A stretch of 64,000 nucleotides of DNA from Zygaena filipendulae (lineage: Eukaryota; Arthropoda; Insecta; Lepidoptera; Zygaenidae), in contig OU015653.1 of assembly GCA_907165275.2 (NCBI GenBank), positions 2,262,001-2,326,000 on the forward strand, in the 5' to 3' direction. The translations under genes and the position numbers were made by a program. Within the stretch, counting starts at the first letter, position 1. Each line of letters starts with the position of its first letter. Shown here piece by piece: positions 1 through 10,195 of the stretch. The notes below the pieces were generated by a model. That model saw nothing but the letters and a program-made list of their open reading frames with translations. It searched no databases and had not been told where the DNA came from.

Positions 1-177
1 CCGCAGTTATTTCGGAGTTCCCGCGGGAATTCCGGGATAAAAAGTACCTATGTCCTTCTCTGTACCTCTGACAACGTGCATGCCAAATTTCATCCAAATC
101 CGTTCAGCCTTTTGCGTGATTGAGTAACAAACATCCAAACACCCAACCACACTTTCACATTTATAATATTAGTAGGA
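1..177 (-). mobile_element. Helitron-like non-autonomous element (Lep1-type), cut by window start
   Basis: Read on the minus strand it starts with TC at 177 (TCCTACTAATATTATAAATG) and runs through the family body (GTGAAAGTG, CAATCACGCAAAA, CGGATTTGGATGAAATTTGG, GACATAGGTAC, CCCGGAATTCCCGCGGG). The 3' hairpin and CTAG end lie beyond base 1. The family matches the Helitron-like Lep1 group of Lepidoptera as I remember it. It does not code for protein. Confidence 0.82.
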
Positions 178-181
178 TTAA

Positions 182-386
182 CGTGAAAGTGAGTTTGTGT
201 GTTTGTTACCCTTTCAGGCCTTAACGGCTCAACCGATCATGATGAAATTTTGCACACACGTTGTCAGGTGTACAGAGAAGAACATAGGATACGTTTTGTC
301 CCGGGATTCCCGCGGAACTCCGAAATTAACGCGGGGTATAGTATTATATTATCTGTGACGCGGGTGAAAGCGCGCGGAACAGCTAG
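182..386 (+). mobile_element. Helitron-like element (Lep1-type), 5' end damaged
   Basis: The body (GAAAGTGAGTTTG, TTAACGGCTCAACCGATCAT, GAAATTTTGCA, ACGTTGTCAGG, TACAGAGAAG) leads to a 3' end of CGCGGAACAGCTAG followed by T, the expected CTRR|T Helitron terminus. Some 25 bp around 330-360 is extra relative to other copies. It lies head to head with the element ending at 177; its own first bases are missing. Confidence 0.78.
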
Positions 387-400
387 TATCGTTACATAAT

Positions 401-540
401 TTCAAAGTTTCCATGTCTCTTATAGAATGACCAACTGGTTATCGATGGTCTTTGGCAACGTGAAATTATGCAAAATTTCATGAAGATCGGTTAAGTAGTA
501 AGGCGGGAAAGCGCAACAAACAAAAAACTCACTTTGGCAT
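401..540 (-). mobile_element. Degraded Helitron-like (Lep1-type) fragment
   Basis: The block GCAAAATTTCATGAAGATCG...GTAACAAAC-like...ACTCACTTTGGCATTT is the reverse complement of the family body. Both ends are eroded. Confidence 0.55.
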
Positions 541-639
541 TTTGTTAATCTAGAACCTCAATTTGTAGTACCTATTGCAAAAAATAATAATGTGAAAAAA
601 ATTGTAATAATCCGCCAAAAGTGGTCGATGATGACCTTT

Positions 640-757
640 TTTGTCCGCGGGAATTACGGGACAAAAAGTACCCTATGTCCTCTCTATGTTCTGTTGAGTA
701 GCTAAGATGTGAAAGCGTAACAAACAACCATAATAAACCCACATTCGCATTTATAAT
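640..757 (-). mobile_element. Degraded Helitron-like (Lep1-type) fragment
   Basis: GTCCGCGGGAATTACGGGAC, AAAGTACCCTATGTCC and CACATTCGCATTTATAATATT are in the right order for a minus-strand copy. The middle, with the GATGAAATTTTGCA region, is deleted. Confidence 0.62.
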
Positions 758-1294
758 ATTAAGATATCTTACCTATTGTTATCAAAAATTAGTAAGTGGT
801 TAGGTTTTTATTTTTTTATTAAATAGGTACGATGAGATATCTTAGAAGATAATTATAATTTTCTGTAGCGGATGGGCTCTAGGTACCTACTTTATCCCAT
901 GCAAGTAAAGTCGTCTATGTCTTTACTTTATAAACCAGTTTCTACTTTTGTAATGAGTTTACAATAATATAACAAATTGTAAGTACGAGTGACCCAACTG
1001 CGAAGTCAAACATGTAATGTTGCTAGATCGAATTCCAGTCAATTAATCTTAGTTACCATTATACTGCGTTCCTATATTTTGACGGCTCATTAAGTGTTAA
1101 CCAACAGCACAGTATAATATGTAGGTAATGTACAAGTTCCTTGTACTTAACTAAGTGTAATTAATTCTATACTTTGGCGATACCTACTGTAAGCACAATA
1201 GTCGTAGAATGTGTTTCTAATCTAGATATCTACTTATTACTTGCCTATACAGGGTTAGTCGAGAAGGGGATATCAAGCTGAAAGAGTAAGTTGC
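758..1294. other. No feature recognised
   Basis: AT-rich sequence with scattered GTAGGTACCTAC-like words, no sustained reading frame and no repeat shared with the rest of the window that I could see. Confidence 0.5.
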
Positions 1295-1495
1295 AAACAA
1301 AAACATGGCGGCTTTGCGATTACAATATGCATATTTTGACACCTACAATATCTAGCAATCAACCAAAATAAACATACCTACTTCAAAAGTTGAAGCTGTC
1401 TAAAAATGATTAATTAATCACAAAATCGCAATTTTTCCGATTGAAACTGGAATATGAAAGCAACGAAAGTTACATAATTGCCCTGCTGGTCACAA
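1295..1495. repeat. Diverged copy of a TIR element (partner at 61711-61905)
   Basis: Shares with 61711-61905 the ordered words AACATGG.GG, TTTTGCGAT, TTTTGACACCTA, AATATCTAGCAATCAACCAA, CGATTGAAACT.GAATATG and AGCAACGAAAGTTACATAATT. The left terminus is eroded. In the partner both ends read GTAACTTTTGTT in inverted orientation. Confidence 0.55.
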
Positions 1496-1545
1496 GCAAG
1501 CTGCGAAAGGTCACGTGTTTCGTATTGAAGAACAGAGAGTCTTAA

Positions 1546-1712
1546 GGGCCAATTCTGCACACACAACACAAAACCGATCCTTTCATTTACCTCCGTCGCA
1601 GCGGTCTGCTCATCTGCTCAGTTCGAGTATACTAGTATATTGATATGTAAGGAAATCCTTATCGAGGCTATAATGGTGTGATTTTGTGTTTTGTGAGAGC
1701 AGAATTGTCCCC
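1546..1712. mobile_element. Short TIR element (MITE)
   Basis: The left end GGGCCAATTCTGCACACACA pairs, with mismatches, with the right end CAGAATTGTCCCC preceded by GATTTTGTGTTTTGTGAGAG, giving imperfect terminal inverted repeats of about 33 bp around a core of about 100 bp. No coding capacity. The superfamily is not determined; no clear target duplication. Confidence 0.6.
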
Positions 1713-1801
1713 AAGAGTACGCGTGGCACAGGCGTTAATTAAAGTTCTGGCCTCACGAAGAATCTTTACCACTACTTATCTACAAGGTATATATACAGAT
1801 A

Positions 1802-2225
1802 CTAGCTGGTGGGCGCGGCTTCGTCCGATCTCAATTTAGATTCAAAACAATCCAGTTTCACCCGTTTCCGATTTCTATAAATTTTGTGGTCATTTTGCGA
1901 GTGGTGCTTTAGCGAAGTAGACGAAATACCGCGATGAAGGCCCTTTATTTCTGAGTGTATTGTCAGAAATAGAGGCCCAATCTAAACTTTATAAAAATTT
2001 TTACTTTATAAACTTTATAAAAAAAAATTGCGACTCCCCATTTTTTCGGGGGGAAAATATTGAATCTTAACTATCTACTTAACTGTCTTAAGTTTCCGTT
2101 CTTTTGCACACAAGAGTTCGAATTAGACTAACAAATACAACTGAAAAAGAATTAGCGAAATTGGTCCAGCCGTTCACGCGTGATGTCGTGACCAAGGGAA
2201 ATAGGGGTTCATTATATATATTTTG
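1802..2225 (-). mobile_element. Helitron-like element, 'CGTTCACGCGTGAT' family
   Basis: It begins on the plus strand with (A)CTAG at 1802-1805, the reverse of the CTAG terminus, and runs to the block TTGGTCCAGCCGTTCACGCG...GACCAAGGGAAATAGGG also found at 60380-60430. The terminal hairpin is mutated (GGGCGCGGCTTCGTCCG). Same family as 60172-60445. Confidence 0.58.
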
Positions 2226-2448
2226 TAATTGTAATTGTAATTATACACAGTAACTACAACGGCAACGCAATGTACACGTATTTTTGCAACGTAGATTGAA
2301 TTCGTTCACAGATACCACAGATTAATATGATACTCTGCTATACCTACAAATAAATACCCATACCAGTTTTCTAGATAATAAGTACATATTGTTATTGTTG
2401 TGTAATGTAATGTGTGTAATGTATGTACTTTTTCTGGAATTTTCTGAA
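2226..2448 (+). repeat. Possible 3' tail of a non-LTR retrotransposon
   Basis: A short TGTAAT array is followed by a segment ending TTTTCTGAATAAATAAATAA and then a TAA-repeat tail, the usual look of a LINE 3' end. No reverse-transcriptase remnant is visible, so this is tentative. Confidence 0.3.
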
Positions 2449-2454
2449 TAAATA

Positions 2455-2491
<37 letters not shown>
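2449..2491. repeat. (AAT)n microsatellite
   Basis: Uninterrupted AAT/TAA units following AATAAATAAAT. Probably the tail of the preceding repeat. Confidence 0.9.
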
Positions 2492-2492
<1 letters not shown>

Positions 2493-3002
2493 CATATTAA
2501 GTGAGAATCAGCGACGTAACAAAGATACCATTTCGCCTTATCAAAGATCCATGGCACACCATAGCCCGCCGGATGTGTTGACGCCTGCCGCGCCGTTGCT
2601 AAGCGACGCCTGCCCCCAATCAATAACATACCCTAGACATCCCATTCGAACGCCAAGCTATGAATAGGCGAGACTACAGCCCTAGCTCTCCGGGTTCCAC
2701 TAAGTCCGAAACAGCGGTTTTTCTCTAATCAACTTCAAAAATAGTAAGAAGTTCTCAACCCACTATTTATGTAAAGCTGCTTTCATTAGTCGTGATTAAG
2801 GTAAATAATCATCATTTTCCCGTTTGCCCCCTATGATATAAAAATAATAAAAAAATAAAATAATAAAAACAAGAAAATACATTTCACATGTGTGGTGGAA
2901 TGTAGATATTTTCTTGTTTTTGGAATGTATGTTGAAGAGTTTTCTCTCTCAATTCTATAAGGATCTAGAAACAAGTGCATATTTGGAGAAAATAGGCTAG
3001 TT

Positions 3003-3600
3003 GAATAAATTTTAGTTTTTAGTCGGTCGTGTAGACATAAATATTGGACACGTATTTTTTCCTTTATTTACGTAGGTAATAAAAAATTATAACGGTGATA
3101 CATTGAATCTAAATGTCGAGTGACAGCTATAGGTTTTCATTAATTTGAAAAAGCAAAATATTTATTTCTTTGTTTATATGATCTTTTTGCACAAAAGGTA
3201 CAAATTACGAACTTAATGCCTTGCGGCATTCTCTAACAGTTAACCATTGGGTTGACAAAGAAATATAAAGGATGGGGTGTGCAAGTAACGAAAAAATCGT
3301 AAAATAATAATATTAAACTACTAAAACATAAAGAACATAGAATTAATTAATATGAGTGTCTATTATATTTTTACTAGCTGTGCCCCGCGGTTCCACCCGC
3401 GTGAGTTTCGGAATTCCCGTAGGAACTCCCTTTAGGGGGATGAAAAATAGATAGTAGCCGATTCTCAGGCTTACTGAATATGCATATAAAATTTCATGAG
3501 AATCGGTCAAGCCGTTTCGGAGGAGTATGGCAACGAACATTGTGACACGAGAATTTTATATATTAGATTTTATAACAGACGGAATAATTAGAATTTTGAT
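3003..3600. mobile_element. TIR element of the TTAGTCCGTC family, split by a nested Helitron
   Basis: The left part (TTTTTAGTCGGTCGTGTAGAC, AATATTGGACACGTATTTTT, AACGGTGATACATTGAAT) matches 19512 and 37197. The right end, CAGACGGAATAATTAGAATTTTGATTTTC at 3576-3600, matches the ends at 37451 and 59890. The 3374-3567 Helitron sits between the halves. Confidence 0.55.
3374..3567 (-). mobile_element. Helitron-like element, 'GTTTCGGAGGAGTATGG' family
   Basis: The plus strand reads CTAG at 3374, then CTGTGCCCCGCGGTTCCACCC (terminal hairpin reversed), TTTAGGGGGATGAAAAATAG, GAATATGCATATAAAATTTC, AAGCCGTTTCGGAGGAGTAT and GAGAATTTTATATATTAGA. The copy at 18336-18526 is nearly identical, so both are fairly young. 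Confidence 0.85.
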
Positions 3601-3911
3601 TTTCATGAGACGGCACCAATGGCTACTGTAAGCCAAAGTTGTATAATATGTATATAATATTATGTACTTTTTTTACGAAATTAGAAGTCGCCGAAGGGAA
3701 TCCCGACATTCATGGAATAGCTTGTATTTTGTACTTTAACGCGTCTTTAAAAAGCGTCTCGGAAGTATTTTAATTAGCTTTTAAAAGGCAATCTGTGAAA
3801 GCGAACCGAAGAGTCCGGAGACAGCGATCGTTGTAGAAGGGATAGATTTTAGGAATTGAAATTAAGCGGATTATTTTGGTGTACAATAAAGAGTATTCTA
3901 TTCTATTCTAT
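3601..3911 (+). repeat. Probable LINE 3' end with (TATTC)n tail
   Basis: The segment ends GTGTACAATAAAGAG followed by TATTCTATTCTATTCTATT, a tail style common at lepidopteran non-LTR insertions. No coding remnant seen upstream. Confidence 0.42.
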
Positions 3912-4068
3912 TTATTGCCGGAAGTGAGTCTTAAGTCTTAACCACTCAACCGATTAGCGTGTGCATACACGTTGTTAGGGATACAGAAAAGGACATAGGG
4001 TATCATTTATCCTGGAATTCTCGCGGAAACTCCGGAAATTAACGCGGGCGAAAACTCGGAGAACAGCT
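3912..4068 (+). mobile_element. Helitron-like (Lep1-type) fragment
   Basis: AACCACTCAACCGATTAGCG, ACACGTTGTTAGGGATACAG, AAGGACATAGGGTA and the 3' end CGGAGAACAGCTAAC (terminus mutated from CTAG) show a plus-strand copy missing its 5' end. Confidence 0.65.
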
Positions 4069-4795
4069 AACTCAATATATGCAGGAGCGATGCGGTTTCG
4101 TGTTAACGGTGAGCAGAATTTCCTTAGAGTTGGTATGTAAATATAAAACCGCAGAAAATGCGCTCTACCGATATCATATACGTATTCATATGGATCCTGG
4201 TATTTAGTCAAACAAATAGTTTCAGAAGGATTTCGATTTTAAATTAGATGGTGTTGAGATATAACTGGTTAGAAAAACGTTAAAGCAGTTGAACTGAGAA
4301 CCAATTTTGCTCATGTAACATTGCTCCTTTATCTTCTCCACCGATGACGGATGCGATGGCCGATTAGCTTATTGAGAGTATATATACTAGTATTGACACT
4401 TCTACTACTATCTTTATTGACGCCTCCGCCTCCGCTGACGCCCGCAATGGGAAGTAACTTTATACTCTTAAAGTATGCACGGTGGAGGATGCCCCAAGTT
4501 TTGATTGTACCCCGGACACTGACGAACGGAAGCTACCTCCGAGCTAGCTTATCTGTTGATGTCCACTCACCGGAAATTATTAGGTGTTCTAAATATTGGA
4601 TAAAGTGCTATGTGGAAATTGATAAGTAAGAATTAGGGCGTTGCATTGACGGCTATAATATCTACGACTGAGGATCGAAATGACAGTGATAGAATTACTT
4701 TGTGCATGCAAATTATGAGATGGCAGTAGGTATTGAGCACGCGCTTGGAATTTTAACGACGCGACGTAAGTACTAGGCAATGATATTATAAGTAT
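4069..4795. other. No feature recognised
   Basis: Mixed-composition sequence. An open frame at 4351-4629 shows no recognisable domain and looks like chance. Confidence 0.45.
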
Positions 4796-5020
4796 TAGGT
4801 TTCCCCCGCGCGAGTTCCGGAATTCTCGCAGGAACTTTTTTTTTCTAAAATAATTGTACCCTAAGTTACTCCATATAACATGATAGCTATCTCCCAGTGA
4901 AAGTTCTGTTAAAATCGGTCCAGCTGTTTAGAGATTAGCCGGAATAAACAGACAGACATAGGTATAGACAGAAAGCAGGCGACAGAGAAAAATTTAAAAG
5001 ATTTTTTATGTAAGTACCGT
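4796..5020 (-). mobile_element. Degraded Helitron-like element, 'AGATTAGCCGGAATAAACAG' family
   Basis: TTCCCCCGCGCGAGTTCCGG with TCTCGCAGGAACT is the reversed 3' region. Further along come AAAATCGGTCCAGCTGTTTA and AGATTAGCCGGAATAAACAG. Termini eroded. Confidence 0.48.
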
Positions 5021-6083
5021 ATATGCTTTCTTAAGCATTTAGTGAAAAGCTTTGGAAAGATTTGGAATTAAAAACAGACACTTAATTTTATTTATATGTA
5101 CCTATACACTATAGATATATAGATAAGCGACAAACATTGATATAGGGTTTTTTAATAACTACCTATATCAATGGCACCAAACCACATTTTTATCTTTTTT
5201 TTAAATGTACCTTAATTTGACGCATTAAGAAAAAAAAGGTATAGTCATATTAAAATTAATTTTTTCGAAGCTATATTATGTACATAAATAATTTCGTTTT
5301 AGGAACAGAGGAAATTATAAATTCTCCAAATAGTTATAAATTTTTGTGTGTTTTGACATCTTCTTTGTTTATTTTTAGTTATACGTCTATTGTAATTAAA
5401 ATCTACACACTTCATGTGGACAATAATTAATACAAATTAATCTCTCAGTGGTTAAAAAAAGGGGCTATACCTACATACGTAGGTAGGTAGATATTAAGGC
5501 TAAGATATTTCCAAGTTATTGGATACGTTTCGTGTCACATAAAATGATTTTCTACTCGCTGCGTTGTCAGACGATGCTATTTAATTTACACCGACGCGAA
5601 CGCATCACTTGGTATTTAATTTCAATAAAAGATTGTTAATGAAATTCAGGCATGACATATCGCAGTACCTATCTAATAGAAAAAATATTTGGCCATTATC
5701 ACTTTATAAAACAATTGATAGCAATATATGAATTCTTTTTGTTTTTCCTGACTTTCATTTTGTTTTCACTTTTCTTATAAGTCTTCTGCAAACCAAAAGT
5801 TTCCGGATTATAAAGCACCCTATGTCACTCAAGAACCCTGTAGCTTCGTGAAATACGTATAAGTGAAAGAATTTTTTAAATCAAGTAGATAATAGTTTTT
5901 GTATCAATCCATTACAAACAAACTTACAAAAAATCAAATCTTTTCTCTTTATAAAATAAGTTTAAAGAAGTAGCTCTTTCTACAATAACCACTGGAAATG
6001 AGTACCTAAACTACATAGCTAATGTTTGAAATGAAAAAGGGATTGAACTGTTGTTGTTAGTTTTAAGCCTCACTGTGTAATTA
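5021..6083. other. Mostly unassigned, one degraded repeat
   Basis: At about 5790-5950 there is a minus-strand fragment (ACCCTATGTCACTCAAGAAC, ATCCATTACAAACAAAC, AATCAAATCTTT) sharing its order with 43560-43725. The rest shows no recognisable gene or repeat. Confidence 0.4.
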
Positions 6084-6434
6084 TACAACGTGTTAATGAA
6101 TTAACTGTAAACCTGATACACCCCATTTAAAAAAATAAACAATAATATGATTAAAATATATTTTATGTCATAAAGATGTATACTTTAAAAGTTATTCAAC
6201 ATTAGTTTGAAGGTGACCTATCTACGAAATTCCAAGCGCTACGCCCGCGGCTACCGGTTCGAATTATTTTGCTGCGAGCGGCGTACGCGCCAAATATTGT
6301 ATTATAAATAATTTAGACATGGGCTAGTAAAAATGAAATAATATAACCTATATTAAAACATAGTGCGATCGATTCGCTAGGTGATTCTGAGCAAACTACT
6401 TTCTAGTTTTCAGTTAATTCATTAACACGTTGTA
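6084..6434. mobile_element. MITE with 24-bp terminal inverted repeats, TA-flanked
   Basis: The left end TACAACGTGTTAATGAATTA is inverted at the right end TAATTCATTAACACGTTGTA; the match covers about 24 bp. The ends abut TA on both sides, compatible with a Tc1/mariner-type target duplication. Core words: AAGCGCTACGCCCGCG, GCGTACGCGCCAAATATTG, GACATGGGCTAGTAAAAATG. A second copy lies at 22171-22514. Non-coding. Confidence 0.75.
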
Positions 6435-7129
6435 TATCTGTTTTTGTTGCAATAAATTATTATTATTATTATAAAAAAAAAACTTACGTGTCGGTGTAAC
6501 AGGCGGCCGGATTGGCTCTTGCACCACTCTATATGGATGCAAGTAGGTACCTAATTGCATTAACAAGTAATCCTTTTATGGACGTCTCCTGCCTTTGCCA
6601 ACGTAACAACAGTGACTCGCTCTGAGAATATGAGGTAATAGTTGTATCAGATTTTTATATCAAATCTCTCTGTAGGTATGTATATACTATACGTAGGTAC
6701 CTACTATGTACATCACTCTGAAAACTCAAACGTTTTTTTTAAATTTTGAAGTATTTTAATGTGAATAGATATTTTTCTTTTATAGCAATCGGTTCACGAA
6801 AATAGGATATGGCAGTTTGAAACTGGAAATGTAAAGTAAGTAGGTACTAAGGGCGCGACAATGGCGTCAACTAATTTTCAAACGGAGCTTCGAGTTCACA
6901 GTTAGTCTTTATTGTAAAGACTTGCTTTTAATTATAATCGCCCCGATAAAGGTCTCCTTACTCCTAGCACTTTGATACTCGCGATACCGGCCGTCCGCCG
7001 CCCGCCGCGCCGCGCCGCCGCGACGGGGGTGTATGTGGGGACACCCTTATCAAAGCAGAGTTGCCGTGTTCCATGATGTTATTTATAATTATTCCTTATA
7101 AATCTTTATAAATAAAAAATATTTTTTGT
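6435..7129. other. Unassigned, with short TTA repeat and GC-rich patch
   Basis: A short (TTA)n run is at 6455-6470. A compact GC-rich patch is at 6988-7035 (GCCCGCCGCGCCGCGCCGCC). No coding frame or known repeat seen. Confidence 0.4.
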
Positions 7130-7280
7130 AATATGTTTGTCATCTATGCGTTTTTAAACCATCGGCCGGATTTTAATGATATCTGGCAGATTGTTCTGCC
7201 TGCACGCAAAGATTCCCGAAATAAAGAATTCCTGCGGGAATTCCGAAATCCACGCGAGTGAAATCGCGGGCACCAGCTAG
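7130..7280 (+). mobile_element. Helitron-like element, 3' portion
   Basis: GGCCGGATTTTAATGATATC, TGGCAGATTG, AATTCCTGCGGGAATTCCG and the terminus GGGCACCAGCTAG followed by T identify the 3' part of another family. The hairpin has decayed (CACGCGAGTGAAATCGCGGG). Confidence 0.6.
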
Positions 7281-7379
7281 TAAATAAATAAATTTCGATT
7301 TTGCTTGAAACTATTTTCGATTTCACCATCCAAAACCTCGCATAATAGACGTTTAATGGGAACATGTCACATTGTGCTT

Positions 7380-7620
7380 AGGAATGTCTGCCGTTGCTAC
7401 GCAATGGGGTGTCATTGTGGCGTCGCGTCGGTATAAGTCGGCAAGATGTCGGCGAAAGTGGCGCCTTCGTTGACGTCGCGCGGTACTACTATTCAATGCT
7501 AATGCAGGCATTAGTGCGACAATGTTTGACGTCCGCGACGCCTCGCGCCTCGCGCCGCTAGTCGCTACGCTTTCTGTGGGCGGACAGCCCTCGCTATTAG
7601 TGAATTGCGTTAACAATGTA
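7380..7620. other. GC/CpG-rich stretch, function unknown
   Basis: Markedly richer in CG dinucleotides than the AT-rich surroundings (GGCGTCGCGTCGG, CGTTGACGTCGCGCGG, CGACGCCTCGCGCCTCGCGC). A frame is open but carries no recognisable domain. Could be an old exon, regulatory island or repeat core. Confidence 0.3.
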
Positions 7621-7795
7621 CAAGTGTTTAGGTACTTATGACGTCTAATTAAAAAAAAAATATTAATCCTATTTTATAAGTAGTACCAAGCTACCTGATT
7701 GTACCAATAATAAAAAAGACAACGCTGCTGAGTTTCTTGTCAGTTCTTCTCAGTAGAGCGCGCGTTCCGAATTGACAGTAATTCATCAACTTCTT

Positions 7796-8352
7796 CTTCT
7801 TCTTCAATAATGGCGTCTATAATTATAATTTGCCAATGACATCGTTTCTTAGTAATAAGAATTTCTGCATCTACTTCTTCAATTATGGCGAAACGCCAAT
7901 GTCAATGTTAGATTGTTCCCCAAGTTAAAACATGGCTCTCTTCAAAGCCAGTTTCCTGCTCGGGGTCCAAAATAGATGCTGAATAGTGACTGAAATATAA
8001 CGAAGACAAACGTGACACGCGTGTTTTCGGTACGGCTTTCACTCGTCAACAACCAAGCGGTTCTTACAAAAAAATTAAGTTGATGAAAAGTTGTTGAAGG
8101 GTGAAAGCCGTACCGAAAACAGTCAGTCACTTTTCAGCATCTATGTATTTTGGACCCTGACTCAGAACAATAACAGTAGTTATTCTTCTGAGGACCCTGA
8201 GCTTTCAAGAGAGCCATGTTTTAACTTGGGGAACAATCTAACATTGTCATTGGCGTTTTGCCATAATTGAAGAAGTATAGATGAAAAGATTTTTATTATA
8301 AGGAAACATTGTCATTGGCAAATTATAATTATAGACGCCATTAAGAAGAAGT
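7796..8352. mobile_element. Foldback element with long inverted arms
   Basis: The left arm (about 7796-8045) recurs inverted as the right arm (about 8100-8352). Paired blocks are AATGGCGTCTATAATTATAA with TTATAATTATAGACGCCATT, GATTGTTCCCCAAGTTAAAA with TTTTAACTTGGGGAACAATC, and GTTTTCGGTACGGCTTTCAC with GTGAAAGCCGTACCGAAAAC. The loop is about 55 bp around 8046-8099. It lies inside a dispersed repeat with GCTGAGTTTCTTGTCAGTTC on the left (7728) and GTACCGATCCTAAGTAGGTA on the right (8387). Confidence 0.78.
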
Positions 8353-8992
8353 AAGAACCGCTTGCTGACGATTATAAGTGATTGTACCGATCCTAAGTAG
8401 GTAATAAACATATTTTGAAATTTGAAATAATTAATTTGTTACTATTGTGCTAACTGGAACTGGTAGGAAATAACAAAGTTACATAATTATCAATAGCAGC
8501 GAACCTAGAATGCCGTCGGGGGCCTCGCGTGCTTATCGATATTGGTCGATTAATCTAAACTCATATCCTTTCCGTTTAAAAAAAATAGAGTGGTACTAAA
8601 AATAAATTAATGGAGCTCCTATTTTTGTATACATGGCGTGTGATTACATGACCAATAACTTAAACTCAAGGTTGATACTTTTATTGCTTCCATAATAATA
8701 ATTATTGTAATTTTACCCACGTCCAAATGGTCTCCAACTCTCCATACATACTGAAGGGCCAATTTTTCTATTCGAACTCTATTAAAAGCTAACCATTCGC
8801 TAACCGGCTCACAATCTAACTAAATGACGAAAATATCAAAAACTCAAGATTGAGTCTTATAATATCCGTATACGATTTAAGCAACATTGATAGGTAGGTA
8901 CGTACTTATTATCACGAATTGTTGTAAACGCAAAGTTGCCGAAAAAAGCATTCAGGTGGCGTACTTCAATTTGTTCTATAATGTATTTTCTA
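8353..8992. other. Unassigned, with SINE-like right flank
   Basis: 8353-8428 (GATTGTACCGATCCTAAGTA, ending TTTTGAAATTTGAAAT) looks like the 3' part of the dispersed repeat interrupted by the foldback. The remainder shows nothing recognisable. Confidence 0.4.
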
Positions 8993-9234
8993 TCTATCCA
9001 TACATATAAAATGCTTTGTCCTAAATGACTGATAATAATAATAATAATAATTCATTGATCAACGCACAGCCTAAACAGCTGATCGTAGAGACCTGAAACT
9101 TGGAAGGTTTGATCTTTGCATAACGTAGGCATCCGATAAGAAAGGATTTGATGAAAAGGGGTTGCAAAGTTTGTATGGAACAGTTCCGCGGGAACTTCGA
9201 AATTATCGCGGGTGAAACCGCGCGGGACAGCTAG
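8993..9234 (+). mobile_element. Helitron-like element, 'ATAAAATGCTTTGTCC' family, copy 1
   Basis: Begins TC at 8993, then CATATAAAATGCTTTGTCCT, CAGCTGATCGTAGAGACCTG, TAACGTAGGCATCCGATAAG, and ends ATCGCGGGTGAAACCGCGCG, GGACAGCTAG|T. An (AAT)n run at 9030-9050 expanded inside it. Inverted partner: 9974-10195. Confidence 0.75.
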
Positions 9235-9557
9235 TTATAATATAAATACTTACTCAGCGAGAATATTTAAACCAACCTCAACGAAAACCGTCGTGGTAAA
9301 TTTTGCGTTCAAAAAGAAAAATGGCGGAGAGCCGTTAAAAGTGTGCGTCTAATATAAAATATGTACCTATATCTACAGATAGTAGGTACACGAGGTAGTT
9401 AGTAATGGAGTGGCGTCACTTCACATGTCTCGAGCGGACGCCTCCAGCACCATGGGCAGTGGTATTCTGTATAAACAGATATGAAAATCATTTCTTTAAT
9501 CGCTTCTTACTTCGACTTCTTTAGCCCATACCACCCGCACCCACTTATTCTTATTAA

Positions 9558-9726
9558 CTAGCTGTCCCCCGAGGTTTCAGCCGTGGTAATTTCGCAGTAC
9601 CCGCGGGAATTCCAGGATAAACGATAGATATAACCCTCCTTCCTCATTCCTATTGGTGAAAACCGCATAAAAATCCTTTGCGTGGACAGCAGGAAGCAAC
9701 TTTGTTTTATAGTATGTAGTGATAGT
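9558..9726 (-). mobile_element. Helitron-like element, 'AAACGATAGATATAACC' family
   Basis: Plus strand: CTAG at 9558, CTGTCCCCCGAGGTTTCAGC, TACCCGCGGGAATTCCAGGA, AACCGCATAAAAATCCTTTG, TTTGTTTTATAGTATGT. Same family as 58508-58764. Confidence 0.7.
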
Positions 9727-9973
9727 GACATGTAAAACATTAAAAAAATTAGACAAAAAATGGAAGGATAGAGCAAACGCCGGCCTTATTGCCAGAAGAA
9801 ATATTTTCAAGGCAACCTTAAGGTGACATAAAGTTATAGATAGAAGTGTTCCTTGGTCAGGCCTAGGCCCTAGGCCTATGTATTTTACGTTGATAGGTTT
9901 CAACTAAAACACTGCAGGAAACGTTTGTGTGTAGGTTTGTTGATTAGTTCACACGATGACAATATACAATATT

Positions 9974-10195
9974 ATAGCTGTCCCGCGCGGTTTCACCCGC
10001 GATAATTTTGGAGTTCCCGTGGAATTGTTCCGTACAAACTTTGCAACCCATTTTCAAAAATCCTTTCGGATGCCTACGTCATACAAAGAACAGCCTCCAA
10101 GTTTCAGGTCACTACGATCAGCGGTTTAGGCTGTGCGTTGATCCGTCACTCAGTCATTCAGGACAAAGCATTTTATATCTATAGATTGTGAAATA
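9974..10195 (-). mobile_element. Helitron-like element, 'ATAAAATGCTTTGTCC' family, copy 2
   Basis: The reverse complement runs from TCTATAGATATAAAATGC through the same ordered blocks as copy 1 (GCCTAAACCGCTGATCG, TGACGTAGGCATCCGAAAGG) to the CGCGGGTGAAACCGCGCGGG hairpin. The terminus is ATAG on the plus strand, mutated from CTAG. Confidence 0.75.

Noticed and set aside
2306..2629. 107-codon minus-strand frame with a poly-tyrosine run
   Set aside because: The tyrosines are the (AAT)n microsatellite read in reverse; no protein.
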